A DNA stretch of 64,000 nt from Isoptericola halotolerans (GCF_013149785.1 NZ_JABEZU010000001.1:1178001-1242000); one strand, 5' to 3'. Counted from the first letter of the stretch, positions 25,718 through 34,360 are shown. The notes: generated by a model not told the origin, from the sequence alone. Translations and numbers: made by a program.

Positions 25718-26947
25718 ATGCCCGAGAACCCGACCCCGCCGCAGCGTGCCCGCTCGTCCTTCCGGTGGGTCGTCATGCTCGGGTCCCTCGCGGCGATCCC
25801 GGCGTTCACGGTCGACATGTACCTTCCGTCCCTGCCGGAGGTCGCGGCCGACCTCGGGTCCGGGCCGTCGTTCGCCGCCCTGTCCGTCTCGATCATGCTG
25901 GTCGGCGGCGCGGCCGGGCAGCTGGTCATCGGCCCGCTGTCCGACCGCTACGGACGCCGGGCACCGCTGATGGTCGGCCTCGCGATGCACGTGGTCACCT
26001 CGCTGCTGTGCGCCGTCGCGCCGAACATGCTCGCGCTCGTCGGGCTGCGGCTGCTGCAAGGCTTCTTCAACGCCGCCTGCGGCGTCGCGGCGATGGCGAT
26101 CGTGCGCGACCGGTTCGTCGGCTCCGAGGCCGCACGCATCCTGTCGCGCCTGATGCTCATCATCGGGATCGCACCGCTGCTGGCCCCCACCTTCGGGTCC
26201 GCCGTGGCCGAGCTCGCCTCGTGGCGCTGGGTGTTCGGGTTCCTGGCCCTCCTCGGCGTGGCGATGGGCGTCGTCGTCTGGCGGTTCCTGCCCGAGACGC
26301 ATCCCGTCGAGCGCCGCTCGAGCGGGGGCGCGCGCTCCGTCGTCGGCGGCTACCGGCACCTGCTGCGCGACCGGCACTTCATGGCGCTCGCTCTCCTGCC
26401 GGGCCTGGGCATGGCCGTGCTCATGAGCTACGTCGTCACCTCCCCCTTCGTCTTCCAGGAGGTCTACGGCCTCAGCCACGGACAGTTCTCGCTGCTGTTC
26501 GCCCTCAACGGGATCGGTCTCGTGGCCTCGGCGCAGATCAACGCCGCCCTCGTGCGGCGGGTCGCCCCGATCCGCATCCTGCGCACCGCGCTCGTCATGC
26601 AGGGCTTCTGCGCGGTCGTCCTGCTCGTCGTCGCGATCACGGGGGCAGGCGGGCTCATCGGTCTGCTCGCCGCGCTGTGGGTGGTGCTCGCGTTCACCGG
26701 GCTCATCCCCGCCAACGCCTCGGCCATCGCCTTGTCCCGGCACGGCGAGCGCGCCGGCACCGCTGCCGCCGTCATCGGCGCCGTGCAGTCCGGCGTGGCG
26801 GGCCTCGTCTCGCCGCTCGCCGGGGCGCTCGGCGGCGGCACCGTGGCCATGACCTCCGTCATGCTGGGTGCCTGGATCTGCGCCATGGCGGTGCTGGCGT
26901 TCGCCACGCCCGCGTTCCGGCGCGGCGGCTGGGTCCAGCTCGCCTGA
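25718..26947 (+). CDS. Bcr/CflA family MFS multidrug efflux protein
   Basis: The 409-residue protein has 12 predicted membrane helices. The Bcr/CflA hallmark AFTVDMYLPSLPEVA lies in helix 1, the MFS loop GPLSDRYGRRAPLMVGL between helices 2 and 3, and motif RLLQGFFNAACGVAAMAIVRD in helix 4. It probably exports drugs by proton antiport. The ATG at 25718 is preferred over 25709 because of its spacing from TACGAT, although MAAMPENP would also be possible. The palindrome across the promoter suggests ligand-responsive repression. Confidence 0.92.
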   Translation: MPENPTPPQRARSSFRWVVMLGSLAAIPAFTVDMYLPSLPEVAADLGSGPSFAALSVSIMLVGGAAGQLVIGPLSDRYGRRAPLMVGLAMHVVTSLLCAVAPNMLALVGLRLLQGFFNAACGVAAMAIVRDRFVGSEAARILSRLMLIIGIAPLLAPTFGSAVAELASWRWVFGFLALLGVAMGVVVWRFLPETHPVERRSSGGARSVVGGYRHLLRDRHFMALALLPGLGMAVLMSYVVTSPFVFQEVYGLSHGQFSLLFALNGIGLVASAQINAALVRRVAPIRILRTALVMQGFCAVVLLVVAITGAGGLIGLLAALWVVLAFTGLIPANASAIALSRHGERAGTAAAVIGAVQSGVAGLVSPLAGALGGGTVAMTSVMLGAWICAMAVLAFATPAFRRGGWVQLA

Positions 26948-27035
26948 CCTCCCCCCGTGGCCCCTGCCACGTGAAGGTGCCGTGAAAGGGCCGTTGTCAG
27001 GACTCGCCCGGCAGGCCTGATACGCACGCCCGGCT

Positions 27036-27041
27036 TAGGGT
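27036..27041 (+). promoter_or_regulatory. Leaderless -10 element of the LCP gene
   Basis: TAGGGT is followed by GACGGG and the GTG at 27048. Confidence 0.5.
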
Positions 27042-27047
27042 GACGGG

Positions 27048-28307
27048 GTGGAGAGCGCCAGACCCCGGCACGCGGGACCCCATGCCGGGCACCGGGTCCT
27101 GCGAGGGATCGCCCTCGCGCTCACGGCGGTGCTGGCGCTCGGCACCGCCGGTGGCGTCGCCGCGTACGTCGACCTGCGCAACCAGATCGAGGTGTCCGAC
27201 GTCGACGCCCTGCTCGGCCGTGACACCCTCGAGCCGCAGGCCGAGACCGAGCCCGAGAACCCCGACGACCCGTTCGCGGGCAGGTCGCTCAACATCCTGG
27301 TCATGGGTACCGACTTCCGCGACGAGGCGAACACCGAGCTGGCCGGCGCCGGCGACGAGTTCAACTCGGACACCACGCTGCTGGTGCACCTCAGCGGCGA
27401 CCGCAGCCGTATCGAGGCGGTCTCCATCCCGCGTGACTCGCTCGTGAACATCCCCGCCTGCCCCCGCCCGGACGGCAGCAGCACGTCCCCGCAGTACGGC
27501 GCGATGTTCAACTCGGCCTTCGCGATCGGCGGTGGTCCCGAGCAGGACGTCACGGGAGCGGCCGCCTGCATGATCCTCACCGTCGAAGCGCTGACCGGTC
27601 TGCGCATCCACCACCACGTCGTGGTCAAGATGGACGGCGTGGTGGACATCGTCGACGCCATCGGCGGGGTACCCATGTGTCTGCCGGAACCCGTGGTGGG
27701 TGACACCCGGTACAGCGACCTGGAGCTGGACGCCGGACGGCAGGTGCTCGACGGTGAGACGGCGATCCAGTTCCTGCGGGTGCGCAAGGGGTCCGGCATG
27801 GGGCTCGAGCTGGGCAGCGACCTCATGCGCATCGAGCGGCAGCAGGCCTTCGTCGACTCCATGCTGCGCGAGGTGCTCGCCCAGAACCTCCTGACCGACA
27901 CTCCCGCGCTGTACCGCATGGTCCAGGCCGCGCTGCGGGCCATGTCCACCAGCCCCGACCTGGCGAGCCCGACGGCCCTGGCAGGCCTGGCGTGGAGCGT
28001 GCGGGACGTCGATCCCTCGGACATCGTGTTCGAGTCCGTGCCGGTCGTCGATGCCCCCAGCGACCCCAACCGCGTGGTGTGGACCGCGGAGGCCGACCGG
28101 CTCTGGGAGAAGTTCGCCGCCGATGCTCCGCTCGACGAGCCGGAGCCGAGCGCCTCGCCGTCGGACGCCGAGATCGTGGAGGACGGCGACCTGGTCGACG
28201 CCGACGAGCCCGATGACAGCGACCAGGCGGGCGACGAGGCCGACGACGAGGCCGACGACCCGTCGCCCACGCCCAGCCCGTCGGTGCGCGCCGGCGTCTG
28301 CGCCTGA
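27048..28307 (+). CDS. LytR-CpsA-Psr (LCP) family cell wall glycopolymer ligase
   Basis: The 419-residue protein transfers undecaprenyl-linked glycopolymers to peptidoglycan. It has a short cytoplasmic N-terminus, one membrane helix (GIALALTAVLALGTAGGVAAY) and the extracellular LCP domain: LNILVMGTDFRDEAN, SDTTLLVHL, the catalytic Arg segment AVSIPRDSLVNIPAC, and HHHVVVKMDGVVDIVDAIGG. It ends in an acidic Asp/Glu-rich tail of about 60 residues, DEADDEADDPSPTPSPS, which is unusual in length. The stop codon abuts that of lysG (TGATCA). Confidence 0.93.
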   Translation: MESARPRHAGPHAGHRVLRGIALALTAVLALGTAGGVAAYVDLRNQIEVSDVDALLGRDTLEPQAETEPENPDDPFAGRSLNILVMGTDFRDEANTELAGAGDEFNSDTTLLVHLSGDRSRIEAVSIPRDSLVNIPACPRPDGSSTSPQYGAMFNSAFAIGGGPEQDVTGAAACMILTVEALTGLRIHHHVVVKMDGVVDIVDAIGGVPMCLPEPVVGDTRYSDLELDAGRQVLDGETAIQFLRVRKGSGMGLELGSDLMRIERQQAFVDSMLREVLAQNLLTDTPALYRMVQAALRAMSTSPDLASPTALAGLAWSVRDVDPSDIVFESVPVVDAPSDPNRVVWTAEADRLWEKFAADAPLDEPEPSASPSDAEIVEDGDLVDADEPDDSDQAGDEADDEADDPSPTPSPSVRAGVCA

Positions 28308-29249
28308 TCAGCGGGCGCGTGCGAGGTCGTCGGGGCCGGTCGCCTGCGGCAGCGCGCGACCGGCCTCGTCACGCAGCGCGGCGGTGACCCGCTCGAGCAC
28401 CGCGGACCGCAGCTTCCACTGCTGGAGGTGCAGGGGGACGTCGACGGTGTCCTCGCTGAGCCACGTGACGTCGTCGGCGGGCTCCAGGACCTCGAAGCGT
28501 GCGCCGTCGCGGGGGAGCGGACCCCACATGCCCCATCCCATCCCGGCGCGGATCGCCGCGAGGTACGCCGCCGTGGAGGGCACGTGGTGGCGTGGCGGGC
28601 GGGGGACCGTGGTGCCTGCCCGCCGGGCGACGTCGCGCAGCCAGCGGTCCTGCAGGTCGTCGGTGCGGTCGAAGACGACCACAGGTGCCGTGGCGAGCGC
28701 CGCCGGCGTCGGGCCCTCGGGGAACCAGCGCGCGACGAGGTCCTCCCGGACGGCCGGCCGGTAGCGGGTCACCCCGAGCGGGACCGACGTGCAGCCCTGG
28801 ACCGGGTCGCGCTGCGAGGTCACGGCCGCCATCACCACGCCCGCCGGCAGGAGCTCGACGGTGCGGTCCTGGTCCGCGACGTGCACGTCGAAGCAGACGT
28901 CGTCCACCGCGGAGAGCGCCGGCATCAGCCACGTGGCGAGCGAGTCGGCGTTGACGGCGATCGGGACGGTGACCGGGCGGCCGTCGTCGGGAGCCGGTCC
29001 GAGCTCGGCGGCGGCCTCCGCGCCGAGCAGCTCGACCTGCCGCGCCAGCCGCAGCAGCGTGCGGCCCGGTGCGGTGGGGGCGACCGGCCGGGTGCGCTGC
29101 ACGAGCACCGTCCCGGTGACGTTCTCCAGCGCCCGGACCCGCTGGCTCACCGCGGAGGGCGTGACGTGCAGGGCGCGCGCGGCGGCGTCGAACGATCCTT
29201 CGGTGACCACGGCGGCGAGGGCCGCGAGCTGACCTGAGTCCCAGTGCAT
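28308..29249 (-). CDS. lysG: LysR-family regulator, ArgP/LysG type
   Basis: The 313-residue regulator has the N-terminal winged helix (LAALAAVVTEGSFDAAARAL, then HVTPSAVSQRVRALE) and an effector-binding domain. In the ArgP/LysG group it senses basic amino acids and activates the divergent exporter gene. The first residues MHWDSGQLAALAAVV match the group. It is divergent from lysE across 73 bp that hold a perfect inverted repeat. Confidence 0.93.
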   Translation of the reverse strand: MHWDSGQLAALAAVVTEGSFDAAARALHVTPSAVSQRVRALENVTGTVLVQRTRPVAPTAPGRTLLRLARQVELLGAEAAAELGPAPDDGRPVTVPIAVNADSLATWLMPALSAVDDVCFDVHVADQDRTVELLPAGVVMAAVTSQRDPVQGCTSVPLGVTRYRPAVREDLVARWFPEGPTPAALATAPVVVFDRTDDLQDRWLRDVARRAGTTVPRPPRHHVPSTAAYLAAIRAGMGWGMWGPLPRDGARFEVLEPADDVTWLSEDTVDVPLHLQQWKLRSAVLERVTAALRDEAGRALPQATGPDDLARAR

Positions 29250-29270
29250 AGATGAAGTATGCCTTCATCT
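29250..29270. promoter_or_regulatory. Inverted repeat in the lysG-lysE intergenic region
   Basis: Arms AGATGAAG and CTTCATCT are exact reverse complements around 5 nt, with a further half-site CTTCAT at 29292-29297 near the lysE -35. It probably binds LysG. Confidence 0.65.
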
Positions 29271-29286
29271 GCACAAGGAACATTCG

Positions 29287-29316
29287 TTGGACTTCATCAC
29301 GACGGGTGCCTAGCGT
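29287..29316 (+). promoter_or_regulatory. lysE promoter
   Basis: TTGGAC (29287-29292), an 18-bp spacer and TAGCGT (29311-29316) are followed by 6 nt and the GTG of lysE. The transcript is predicted to be leaderless. Confidence 0.6.
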
Positions 29317-29322
29317 CGAGGG

Positions 29323-29937
29323 GTGCTCACCTTTCTCACCGGCCTCGGCCTCGGGCTGTCGCTCATCGTCGCCATCGGCGCCCAGAACGCCTTCGTGCTG
29401 CGACAGGGGGTGCGTCGTGAGCACGTGGGCGTCGTGGTCGCGGTGTGCGCCGCCTCGGACGCAGTGCTCTACGCGGCCGGGGGAGCAGGCCTCGGCGCGC
29501 TGATCGAGCAGCGCCCGGGTTTCGTGGACATCGCGCGCTGGGCGGGTGCCGCCGTCGTCCTCGGGTACGGTGCGCTGGCCGCCCGCCGGGCGTGGCGAGG
29601 CGGGGAGGAGCTCGAGGCCGCGCAGGACGCCCGGCAGCCCGACGCCGGACGACGGCTGCGGCCCGTGCTGCTCACCGCACTCGCGCTCACGTGGCTCAAC
29701 CCGCACGTCTACCTGGACACCGTGGTGCTCCAGGGGTCGATCGCCGCCGGGTACGGCGACGACCGCTGGCTGTTCACCGGCGGCGCGATGGTCTCCAGCG
29801 TGCTGTGGTTCGTGGGCCTCGGCTACGGCGCGCGGTTCCTGGCCCCGCTGCTGCGCCGGCCCGGCGCGTGGCGGGTCGTGGACGGTGTGATCGCGCTCAT
29901 CATGGTCGCCGTGGCGGCCTCCCTCGTCCTCGCCTGA
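29323..29937 (+). CDS. lysE: LysE-family L-lysine/L-arginine exporter
   Basis: The 204-residue protein has five or six membrane helices. It begins LTFLTGLGLGLSLIVAIGAQNAFVLRQG, whose GAQNAFVLRQG is the LysE signature. ALALTWLNPHVYLDTVVLQGS is the second conserved motif. It exports lysine and arginine by proton antiport. The GTG start follows a leaderless promoter. It is divergent from lysG, its likely activator. Confidence 0.95.
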   Translation: MLTFLTGLGLGLSLIVAIGAQNAFVLRQGVRREHVGVVVAVCAASDAVLYAAGGAGLGALIEQRPGFVDIARWAGAAVVLGYGALAARRAWRGGEELEAAQDARQPDAGRRLRPVLLTALALTWLNPHVYLDTVVLQGSIAAGYGDDRWLFTGGAMVSSVLWFVGLGYGARFLAPLLRRPGAWRVVDGVIALIMVAVAASLVLA

Positions 29938-29960
29938 CTCCTCTCAGGGGGCCGGAGGAG
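29938..29960. terminator. Hairpin between lysE and the SnoaL-like gene
   Basis: CTCCTC (29938-29943) and GAGGAG (29955-29960) can pair around 11 nt in the gap between the two convergent stop codons. It is a weak terminator candidate. Confidence 0.3.
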
Positions 29961-30381
29961 ACCCGGCTCCCGGCACGAGTCCCAGCTGCTGTGCGACAGC
30001 CAGGGTGTCGTAGTGGTCCCACATCTCCGCCAGCCTGCCGACCCGGAAGCGGTAGACGGTGACGCCCTGGGTCACCAGCTGCCTGCCGGTGGGCGGGCCG
30101 TACTCCTCGGTCGTCCCGAGGTGCGTGCCGCGCACCGTGTAGCGACCGACCACCGTGTCCGCCTCGGCGACCACGTCCTCGACCGTCACGCTCGTGTCCG
30201 GGAAAGCCGCGAGGTAGGCGGCGAGGTACCGCTCGAACTCCTCGATGCCCCGGACGTCGCCGTCGGGCTCGTGGGCGACGACGTCGTCCAGGACGAGCTC
30301 GCCGAGCGTGTCGAGCCGCTTCTGGCCGTACACCTCGTCCCAGGCGCGACGCAGCAGCGCCTTGTTCTCTTCCGTCGTCAT
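29944..30381 (-). CDS. SnoaL-like / NTF2-fold ester cyclase family protein
   Basis: The 145-residue protein has the NTF2-like fold pattern: helices LLRRAWDEVYGQKRLDTLGELV, the conserved HEPDGDVRGIEEFERYL, and strands GRYTVRGTHLGT and GVTVYRFRVGRLAEMWDHYD. The last is typical of the SnoaL polyketide-cyclase-like group. Enzyme activity cannot be inferred, since many members only bind small molecules. The ATG at 30381 gives the family start MTTEENKALLRR. The gene is single. Confidence 0.82.
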   Translation of the reverse strand: MTTEENKALLRRAWDEVYGQKRLDTLGELVLDDVVAHEPDGDVRGIEEFERYLAAYLAAFPDTSVTVEDVVAEADTVVGRYTVRGTHLGTTEEYGPPTGRQLVTQGVTVYRFRVGRLAEMWDHYDTLAVAQQLGLVPGAGSPPAP

Positions 30382-30488
30382 CGGGCGCTCCCGTCGTGAC
30401 AGGTCCCACCGCTCGTCCCACGGTAGCAACCGGGGCAGCGACACCATCACGGGACCCCGGTCCGGCCGAGCAGGCCCGCTCGCTTCAG

Positions 30489-31700
30489 CTAGCGGTTGAG
30501 AGCGGCGAGGCGTCCGACGGCGTCACGCAGCACCTCGGGGCGCTTGACGAACGTGAACCGCACCCGGGAGCGCAGGGCGTCGGCCGCCGTCGACCCCTGC
30601 CGGCAGAACGCCGCCACCGGCACCCCCACCACGCCGGCGAGCTCCGGCAGACGCAGGCAGAGCTCGCGAGCGTCGCTCAGGCCGAGCCGCTCGACGTGCG
30701 CGGCGCCGTCGGCCACGACGAAGTACGTGCCCTGCGGCACGACGACGCCGAAGCCGGCGGCCTCCAGGCCCTCGCACAGCAGGTCGCGGCGGGCGGCGAG
30801 CGATGCCGCCAGAACACGAGGTGCCTCGTCGTCGGCGAGCGCCAGCGCGATCGCCGGCTGGAACGCCGAGCCCGAGGTGTAGGTCATGAACTGCTTGACC
30901 GTGCGCACCGCCGTCACCAGCTCGGCCGGGCCGTGCAACCAGCCCACCTTCCAGCCGGTGAGGCTGAACGTCTTGCCGGAGCTCGACACCGTCAGGGTGC
31001 GCTCGGCCATGCCGGGCAGCGTCGCCATTGGCACGTGCTCGGCGTCGTCGTAGACGAGGTGCTCGTAGACCTCGTCGGTGAGGACGACGGCGTCGCGCTC
31101 GCGGGCGAGGGCGGCGACCTGCTCGAGCTCGGCCCGCGTCAGCACGGTGCCCGTCGGGTTGTGCGGGGTGTTGACGAGGATCAGCCGGGTGCGGTCGGTG
31201 GCGGCGGCGCGCAGGGCGATCGCGTCCAGGCGCAGGTCGGCGGTGAGGGGGACCGGCGCGTGGGTGGCACCGGCCATCGCGACGGCGGCGGCGTGGGAGT
31301 CGTAGAAGGGCTCGAGGGTGATGACCTCGTCGCCGGGTCCGGTCAGCGCGAGGATCGCGGCCGTGAGGGCCTCGGTCGCGCCGGTGGTGGCGAGCACCTC
31401 GGTGTCCGGGTCGACGTCCAGGCCGTAGTGGCGGCGCTGGTGGTCGGCGATGGCCCGGCGCAGCTCCGGGACGCCGTCCCCCGGCGCGTACTGGTTCCGG
31501 CCGGCGTCGATGGCGGCCTTCGCGGCCTCCTTGACGTAGTCCGGCCCGTCGACGTCGGGGAAACCCTGGCCCAGGTTGATCGCTCCGGTGCGGTTCGCCA
31601 GCACGGTCATCTCGGCGAAGATCGTCTGCCCGACGCCGCCGTCGGGCGCGAGCAGACCGGTCGCGTCGGCGACCTGGCGCCAGCGCGGGGTGGACGTCAT
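30489..31700 (-). CDS. Class I/II PLP-dependent aminotransferase (DapC/kynurenine aminotransferase-like)
   Basis: The 403-residue enzyme has LGQGFPDVDGP near the N-terminus, NQYAPGDGVPELRRAIADH, the PLP-contacting NTPHNPTGTVL, DEVYEHLVYD and the Schiff-base lysine in SSSGKTFSLTGWKVGW. RVRFTFVKRPEVL includes the substrate-carboxylate Arg. It resembles N-succinyldiaminopimelate and glutamine/kynurenine transaminases, so the substrate is uncertain. The ATG lies 7 nt after a TAGGGT -10 box. Confidence 0.9.
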   Translation of the reverse strand: MTSTPRWRQVADATGLLAPDGGVGQTIFAEMTVLANRTGAINLGQGFPDVDGPDYVKEAAKAAIDAGRNQYAPGDGVPELRRAIADHQRRHYGLDVDPDTEVLATTGATEALTAAILALTGPGDEVITLEPFYDSHAAAVAMAGATHAPVPLTADLRLDAIALRAAATDRTRLILVNTPHNPTGTVLTRAELEQVAALARERDAVVLTDEVYEHLVYDDAEHVPMATLPGMAERTLTVSSSGKTFSLTGWKVGWLHGPAELVTAVRTVKQFMTYTSGSAFQPAIALALADDEAPRVLAASLAARRDLLCEGLEAAGFGVVVPQGTYFVVADGAAHVERLGLSDARELCLRLPELAGVVGVPVAAFCRQGSTAADALRSRVRFTFVKRPEVLRDAVGRLAALNR

Positions 31701-31707
31701 ACGGGCG

Positions 31708-31713
31708 ACCCTA
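31708..31713 (-). promoter_or_regulatory. Leaderless -10 element of the aminotransferase gene
   Basis: On the minus strand TAGGGT is followed by CGCCCGT and the ATG at 31700. Confidence 0.5.
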
Positions 31714-31728
31714 CCGACCGGTGGTGGG

Positions 31729-32145
31729 TCAGCCCTGTGGGTCGACGACCGCGGCGATCGCCTCGAGCTCGACCAGCTGGTCGTCGTACCCGAGCACCGT
31801 CACCCCCATGAGGGTGCTCGGCACGTCGTGGTCGCCGAAGGCGTCGCGCACGACCTCCCAGGCGGTGACGAGGTCCGCCTGGTCGGACGACGCGACGAGC
31901 ACGCGGGTGCTGATGACGTCCTCGATCGTCGCGCCGGCCGCCGCCAGGGCACGGGTCATCGTCTCGACGCACGCAGCCGCCTGTGCCGCGAAGTCACCGG
32001 GCGCGACCGTGGCACCGTCGTCGTCGAGCGGGCACGAGCCCGCCAGGAAGATCAGGCGGGCGTCCCGCGGTGCGGTGGCCGCGTACGCGTACTCGGCGAC
32101 CGCCGAGAGGTTCGAGGCGCGGATCAGCTGGACGGAGCTCGGCAT
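31729..32145 (-). CDS. RidA family protein
   Basis: The 138-residue protein of the YjgF/YER057c/UK114 fold probably hydrolyses reactive enamine/imine intermediates released by PLP enzymes. It shows LIFLAGSCPLDDDGATVAPGDF, QAAACVETMTRALAAAGATIEDV and the C-terminal VELEAIAAVV. The usual IxG.xP Arg-containing strand is present as STRVLVAS. It lies just upstream of, and in the same direction as, the PLP-dependent aminotransferase gene, which fits its role. Confidence 0.88.
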   Translation of the reverse strand: MPSSVQLIRASNLSAVAEYAYAATAPRDARLIFLAGSCPLDDDGATVAPGDFAAQAAACVETMTRALAAAGATIEDVISTRVLVASSDQADLVTAWEVVRDAFGDHDVPSTLMGVTVLGYDDQLVELEAIAAVVDPQG

Positions 32146-32205
32146 GACCGCATCGTGCCAGGTCCTGTCCAGCCGATGTCGGTGCCACGCGGCATGCTGG
32201 AGGGC

Positions 32206-32811
32206 ATGGTGAGCGTGGACCTCAAGACGACGTACCGCGACCTGTACCGGGCGCCGCGTGACCCGGTCCTCGTGACCGTTCCGGCGCGCCCGTACCTGAT
32301 GGTGGACGGCGCCGGCGACCCGAACACCGCCCCGGCGTACCGCGAGGCCGTCACGTCGTTGTACCCGCTGGCCTACGCCCTGCGCGCCGCGATCAAGGAC
32401 GCCACGGGCACCGGCTACGCCGTCATGCCGCTCGAAGGGCTCTGGTGGGCCGACGAGGTCGAGCGCTTCCGCGAGCTGCCACGCTCGGCCTGGCGGTGGA
32501 CGATGATGATCAGCCTGCCCGACGACGTCGCGCAGGTCGACGCGGTGGAGGTCGTCGCACGCACGACGACGGCACGTGACCTGCCCGCGGCGGTGCGGCT
32601 GGAGCAGTTCGGCGACGGTGAGGCGGTCCAGGTGCTGCACGTCGGCCCGTACACCGAGGAGGCTCCCGCCGTGGACGCGCTGCACGCGTTCGTCACGAGC
32701 TCCGGACGGTCGCTGGCGGGCCGCCACCACGAGATCTACCTGTCCGACCCGCGCCGCACCGCGCCCGAGCGGCTGCGCACGATCATCCGCCAGCCGGTGG
32801 CGCCGGGCTGA
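32206..32811 (+). CDS. GyrI-like small-molecule-binding domain protein
   Basis: The 201-residue protein has a GyrI/SOUL-type fold pattern: DLYRAPRDPVLVTVPARPYLMVDGAGDPN, GTGYAVMPLEGLWWADE, EQFGDGEAVQVLHVGPYTEEAPAVDAL and HHEIYLSDPRRTAPERLRTI. Proteins of this stand-alone type are proposed to bind or hydrolyse small cationic molecules. The ATG at 32206 follows CTGGAGGGC, and an ATG at 32194 is a possible alternative. It is divergent from ridA and reads toward the DUF998-like gene. Confidence 0.85.
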   Translation: MVSVDLKTTYRDLYRAPRDPVLVTVPARPYLMVDGAGDPNTAPAYREAVTSLYPLAYALRAAIKDATGTGYAVMPLEGLWWADEVERFRELPRSAWRWTMMISLPDDVAQVDAVEVVARTTTARDLPAAVRLEQFGDGEAVQVLHVGPYTEEAPAVDALHAFVTSSGRSLAGRHHEIYLSDPRRTAPERLRTIIRQPVAPG

Positions 32812-32874
32812 CCCCGCCGACCCGTGACCTGTGGCACTGCCGGGCCGGCGGGTGCGGGGGCCAGGGTGGGACCC

Positions 32875-33468
32875 ATGTCGTCGATGTGGGTCGCTGCCGT
32901 GAGCTGCTGGGCGTTCGTCGTGGTGTTCCTCGTCGACGGATGGACCCGGCACGGCTACTCGTCGGTGCGTCAGCCCGTGAGCGCCCTGGCGCTCGGGAGG
33001 CGGGGCTGGCTGCAGACGGTGAACTTCCTGGTGTGCGGCGCGGCGATCACGACCGGGGCGCTCGTGGCAGGTGCCGACCTCGGCAACGGGCTCCTCGCCG
33101 TCGTCGTGGGCGTCTTCGGCGTGGCGCTCGTCGCCTCCGGGGCGTTCCGCATGGATCCGATGCGCGGCTACCCGCCGGGCACCCCCGACACCACGCCCGA
33201 GGACACCTCCTGGCACCACCGGCTCCACGACCATGCCGGGGCCGTGGTCTTCACCGCCGTGCCGGTGTCAGCCGTCGTCGCGACCATCGCCCTGCCCGAG
33301 CTCGCCTGGAAGGGGTACTCGGGCGTGACCGCGTTCCTCACCGGTGCCGGTCTGCTCGTCTTCGGCCAGGCGTGGGAGGACGACTCGCCACGGGCCGGGC
33401 TGGTCCAGAAGGCGACCATCGCCGTCGGGTGGCTGTGGGTGGGGCTGCTGTTCGTGCGGGCGGCGTGA
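32875..33468 (+). CDS. DUF998 family membrane protein
   Basis: The 197-residue protein has six hydrophobic segments (for example MWVAAVSCWAFVVVFLVDGW and LLAVVVGVFGVALVASGAF). The pattern HGYSSVRQPVSALALGRRGWLQTVNFLVCG and the loop FRMDPMRGYPPGTPD-TTPEDTSWHHRLHDHAG are characteristic of DUF998. The function of the family is unknown. The ATG at 32875 begins at the first helix. Confidence 0.85.
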   Translation: MSSMWVAAVSCWAFVVVFLVDGWTRHGYSSVRQPVSALALGRRGWLQTVNFLVCGAAITTGALVAGADLGNGLLAVVVGVFGVALVASGAFRMDPMRGYPPGTPDTTPEDTSWHHRLHDHAGAVVFTAVPVSAVVATIALPELAWKGYSGVTAFLTGAGLLVFGQAWEDDSPRAGLVQKATIAVGWLWVGLLFVRAA

Positions 33469-33479
33469 GGCGCCCGCAC
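33454..33479. terminator. Hairpin overlapping the stop of the DUF998 gene
   Basis: GTGCGGGCG (33454-33462) and CGCCCGCAC (33471-33479) form a perfect 9-bp stem with an 8-nt loop containing the TGA stop. It lies between convergent genes and can serve both directions. Confidence 0.6.
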
Positions 33480-33499
33480 GAACGCGCAGCCTCCTGCGC

Positions 33500-34225
33500 T
33501 CAGCTGGCGCCGAGCAGCGCACCGAGCTCGGCGTAGAACGCCGCGGGGTCATCGGCGAGCGACGCCTTGACCATCGCGGTCCAGTCGTCGACGACGACCT
33601 CGATCGAGCCGGCGGCCAGGCCGTCGAGCGACCTGCGCGGCACCTCGCGCGCGTCGATCTTCGGGCCGTCGTACCCGGCGGCGATGTCCGTGTCGGCGGC
33701 GCCGAGGAGCACGCCCTGGACGAGGGTGCCCTGGGCGGCGAGCTCGAGGCGCACGCCGTTGGTCATGTTCCACTCGGCGGCCTTGGCGGCGGCGTACGAC
33801 CCCGTCCCGGGGGCCACGAACCAGGACAGCGCGGAGAGGATGTTCACGATCGCACCCCCGCCGTTGGCCGCGAGGACGGGGTGGAACGCGCGGATCATGT
33901 CGAGCGTGCCCCAGAAGTGCGTGTCCATCTCGCGGCGCACCTCGGCGAGGTCGCCCGTCACCAGGGACGCACCGGTCGAGATGCCGGCGTTGTTGACGAG
34001 CAGGGTCACGTCCTGCGCCGTCGCCGCGGCCTGGGCGACGGACTCGTGGTCGAGCAGGTCGACCCGCAGCGGCACCACGCGGCTGTCGTCGACGTCGAGG
34101 CTCTCGGGTCGGCGGGCCGTGGCGTAGACCTTGCTCGCCCCGCGGTCGAGCAGCTCGAGCACGAACTGGCGGCCGATGCCGCGGTTGGCTCCGGTGACGA
34201 GGGCGATCTGACCGGTGACGTCCAT
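33500..34225 (-). CDS. SDR family oxidoreductase
   Basis: The 241-residue short-chain dehydrogenase has the cofactor motif ALVTGANRGIGRQFV, the DVTLLVNNAGIS strand and the catalytic Tyr-Lys pair in GSYAAAKAAEW, with Ser in LSALSWF. The substrate is unknown. The ATG at 34225 gives the expected start a few residues before the Rossmann motif. It is divergent from a MerR regulator, with a MerR-type palindrome between them, so it is likely the regulated gene. Confidence 0.92.
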   Translation of the reverse strand: MDVTGQIALVTGANRGIGRQFVLELLDRGASKVYATARRPESLDVDDSRVVPLRVDLLDHESVAQAAATAQDVTLLVNNAGISTGASLVTGDLAEVRREMDTHFWGTLDMIRAFHPVLAANGGGAIVNILSALSWFVAPGTGSYAAAKAAEWNMTNGVRLELAAQGTLVQGVLLGAADTDIAAGYDGPKIDAREVPRRSLDGLAAGSIEVVVDDWTAMVKASLADDPAAFYAELGALLGAS

Positions 34226-34298
34226 GGGTTCCCAGCTTTCTGCGCGAAGTTTCTCGGGTGCGCCGGTGCCTGTGCGGCCCGGCATCGGCTACGCTAGA

Positions 34299-34318
34299 AC
34301 CTGACGTTGACGTCAAGG
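34299..34318. promoter_or_regulatory. MerR-type operator between the SDR gene and merR
   Basis: ACCTGACGTTGACGTCAAGG is an imperfect palindrome (CCTGACGT / ACGTCAAGG). On the minus strand it carries a TTGACG -35 facing the SDR gene, the arrangement expected when a MerR dimer sits between -35 and -10. Confidence 0.6.
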
Positions 34319-34360
34319 GCAAGTCTGGCGACGAGAGACATGGATCACGGGAGGACACGG

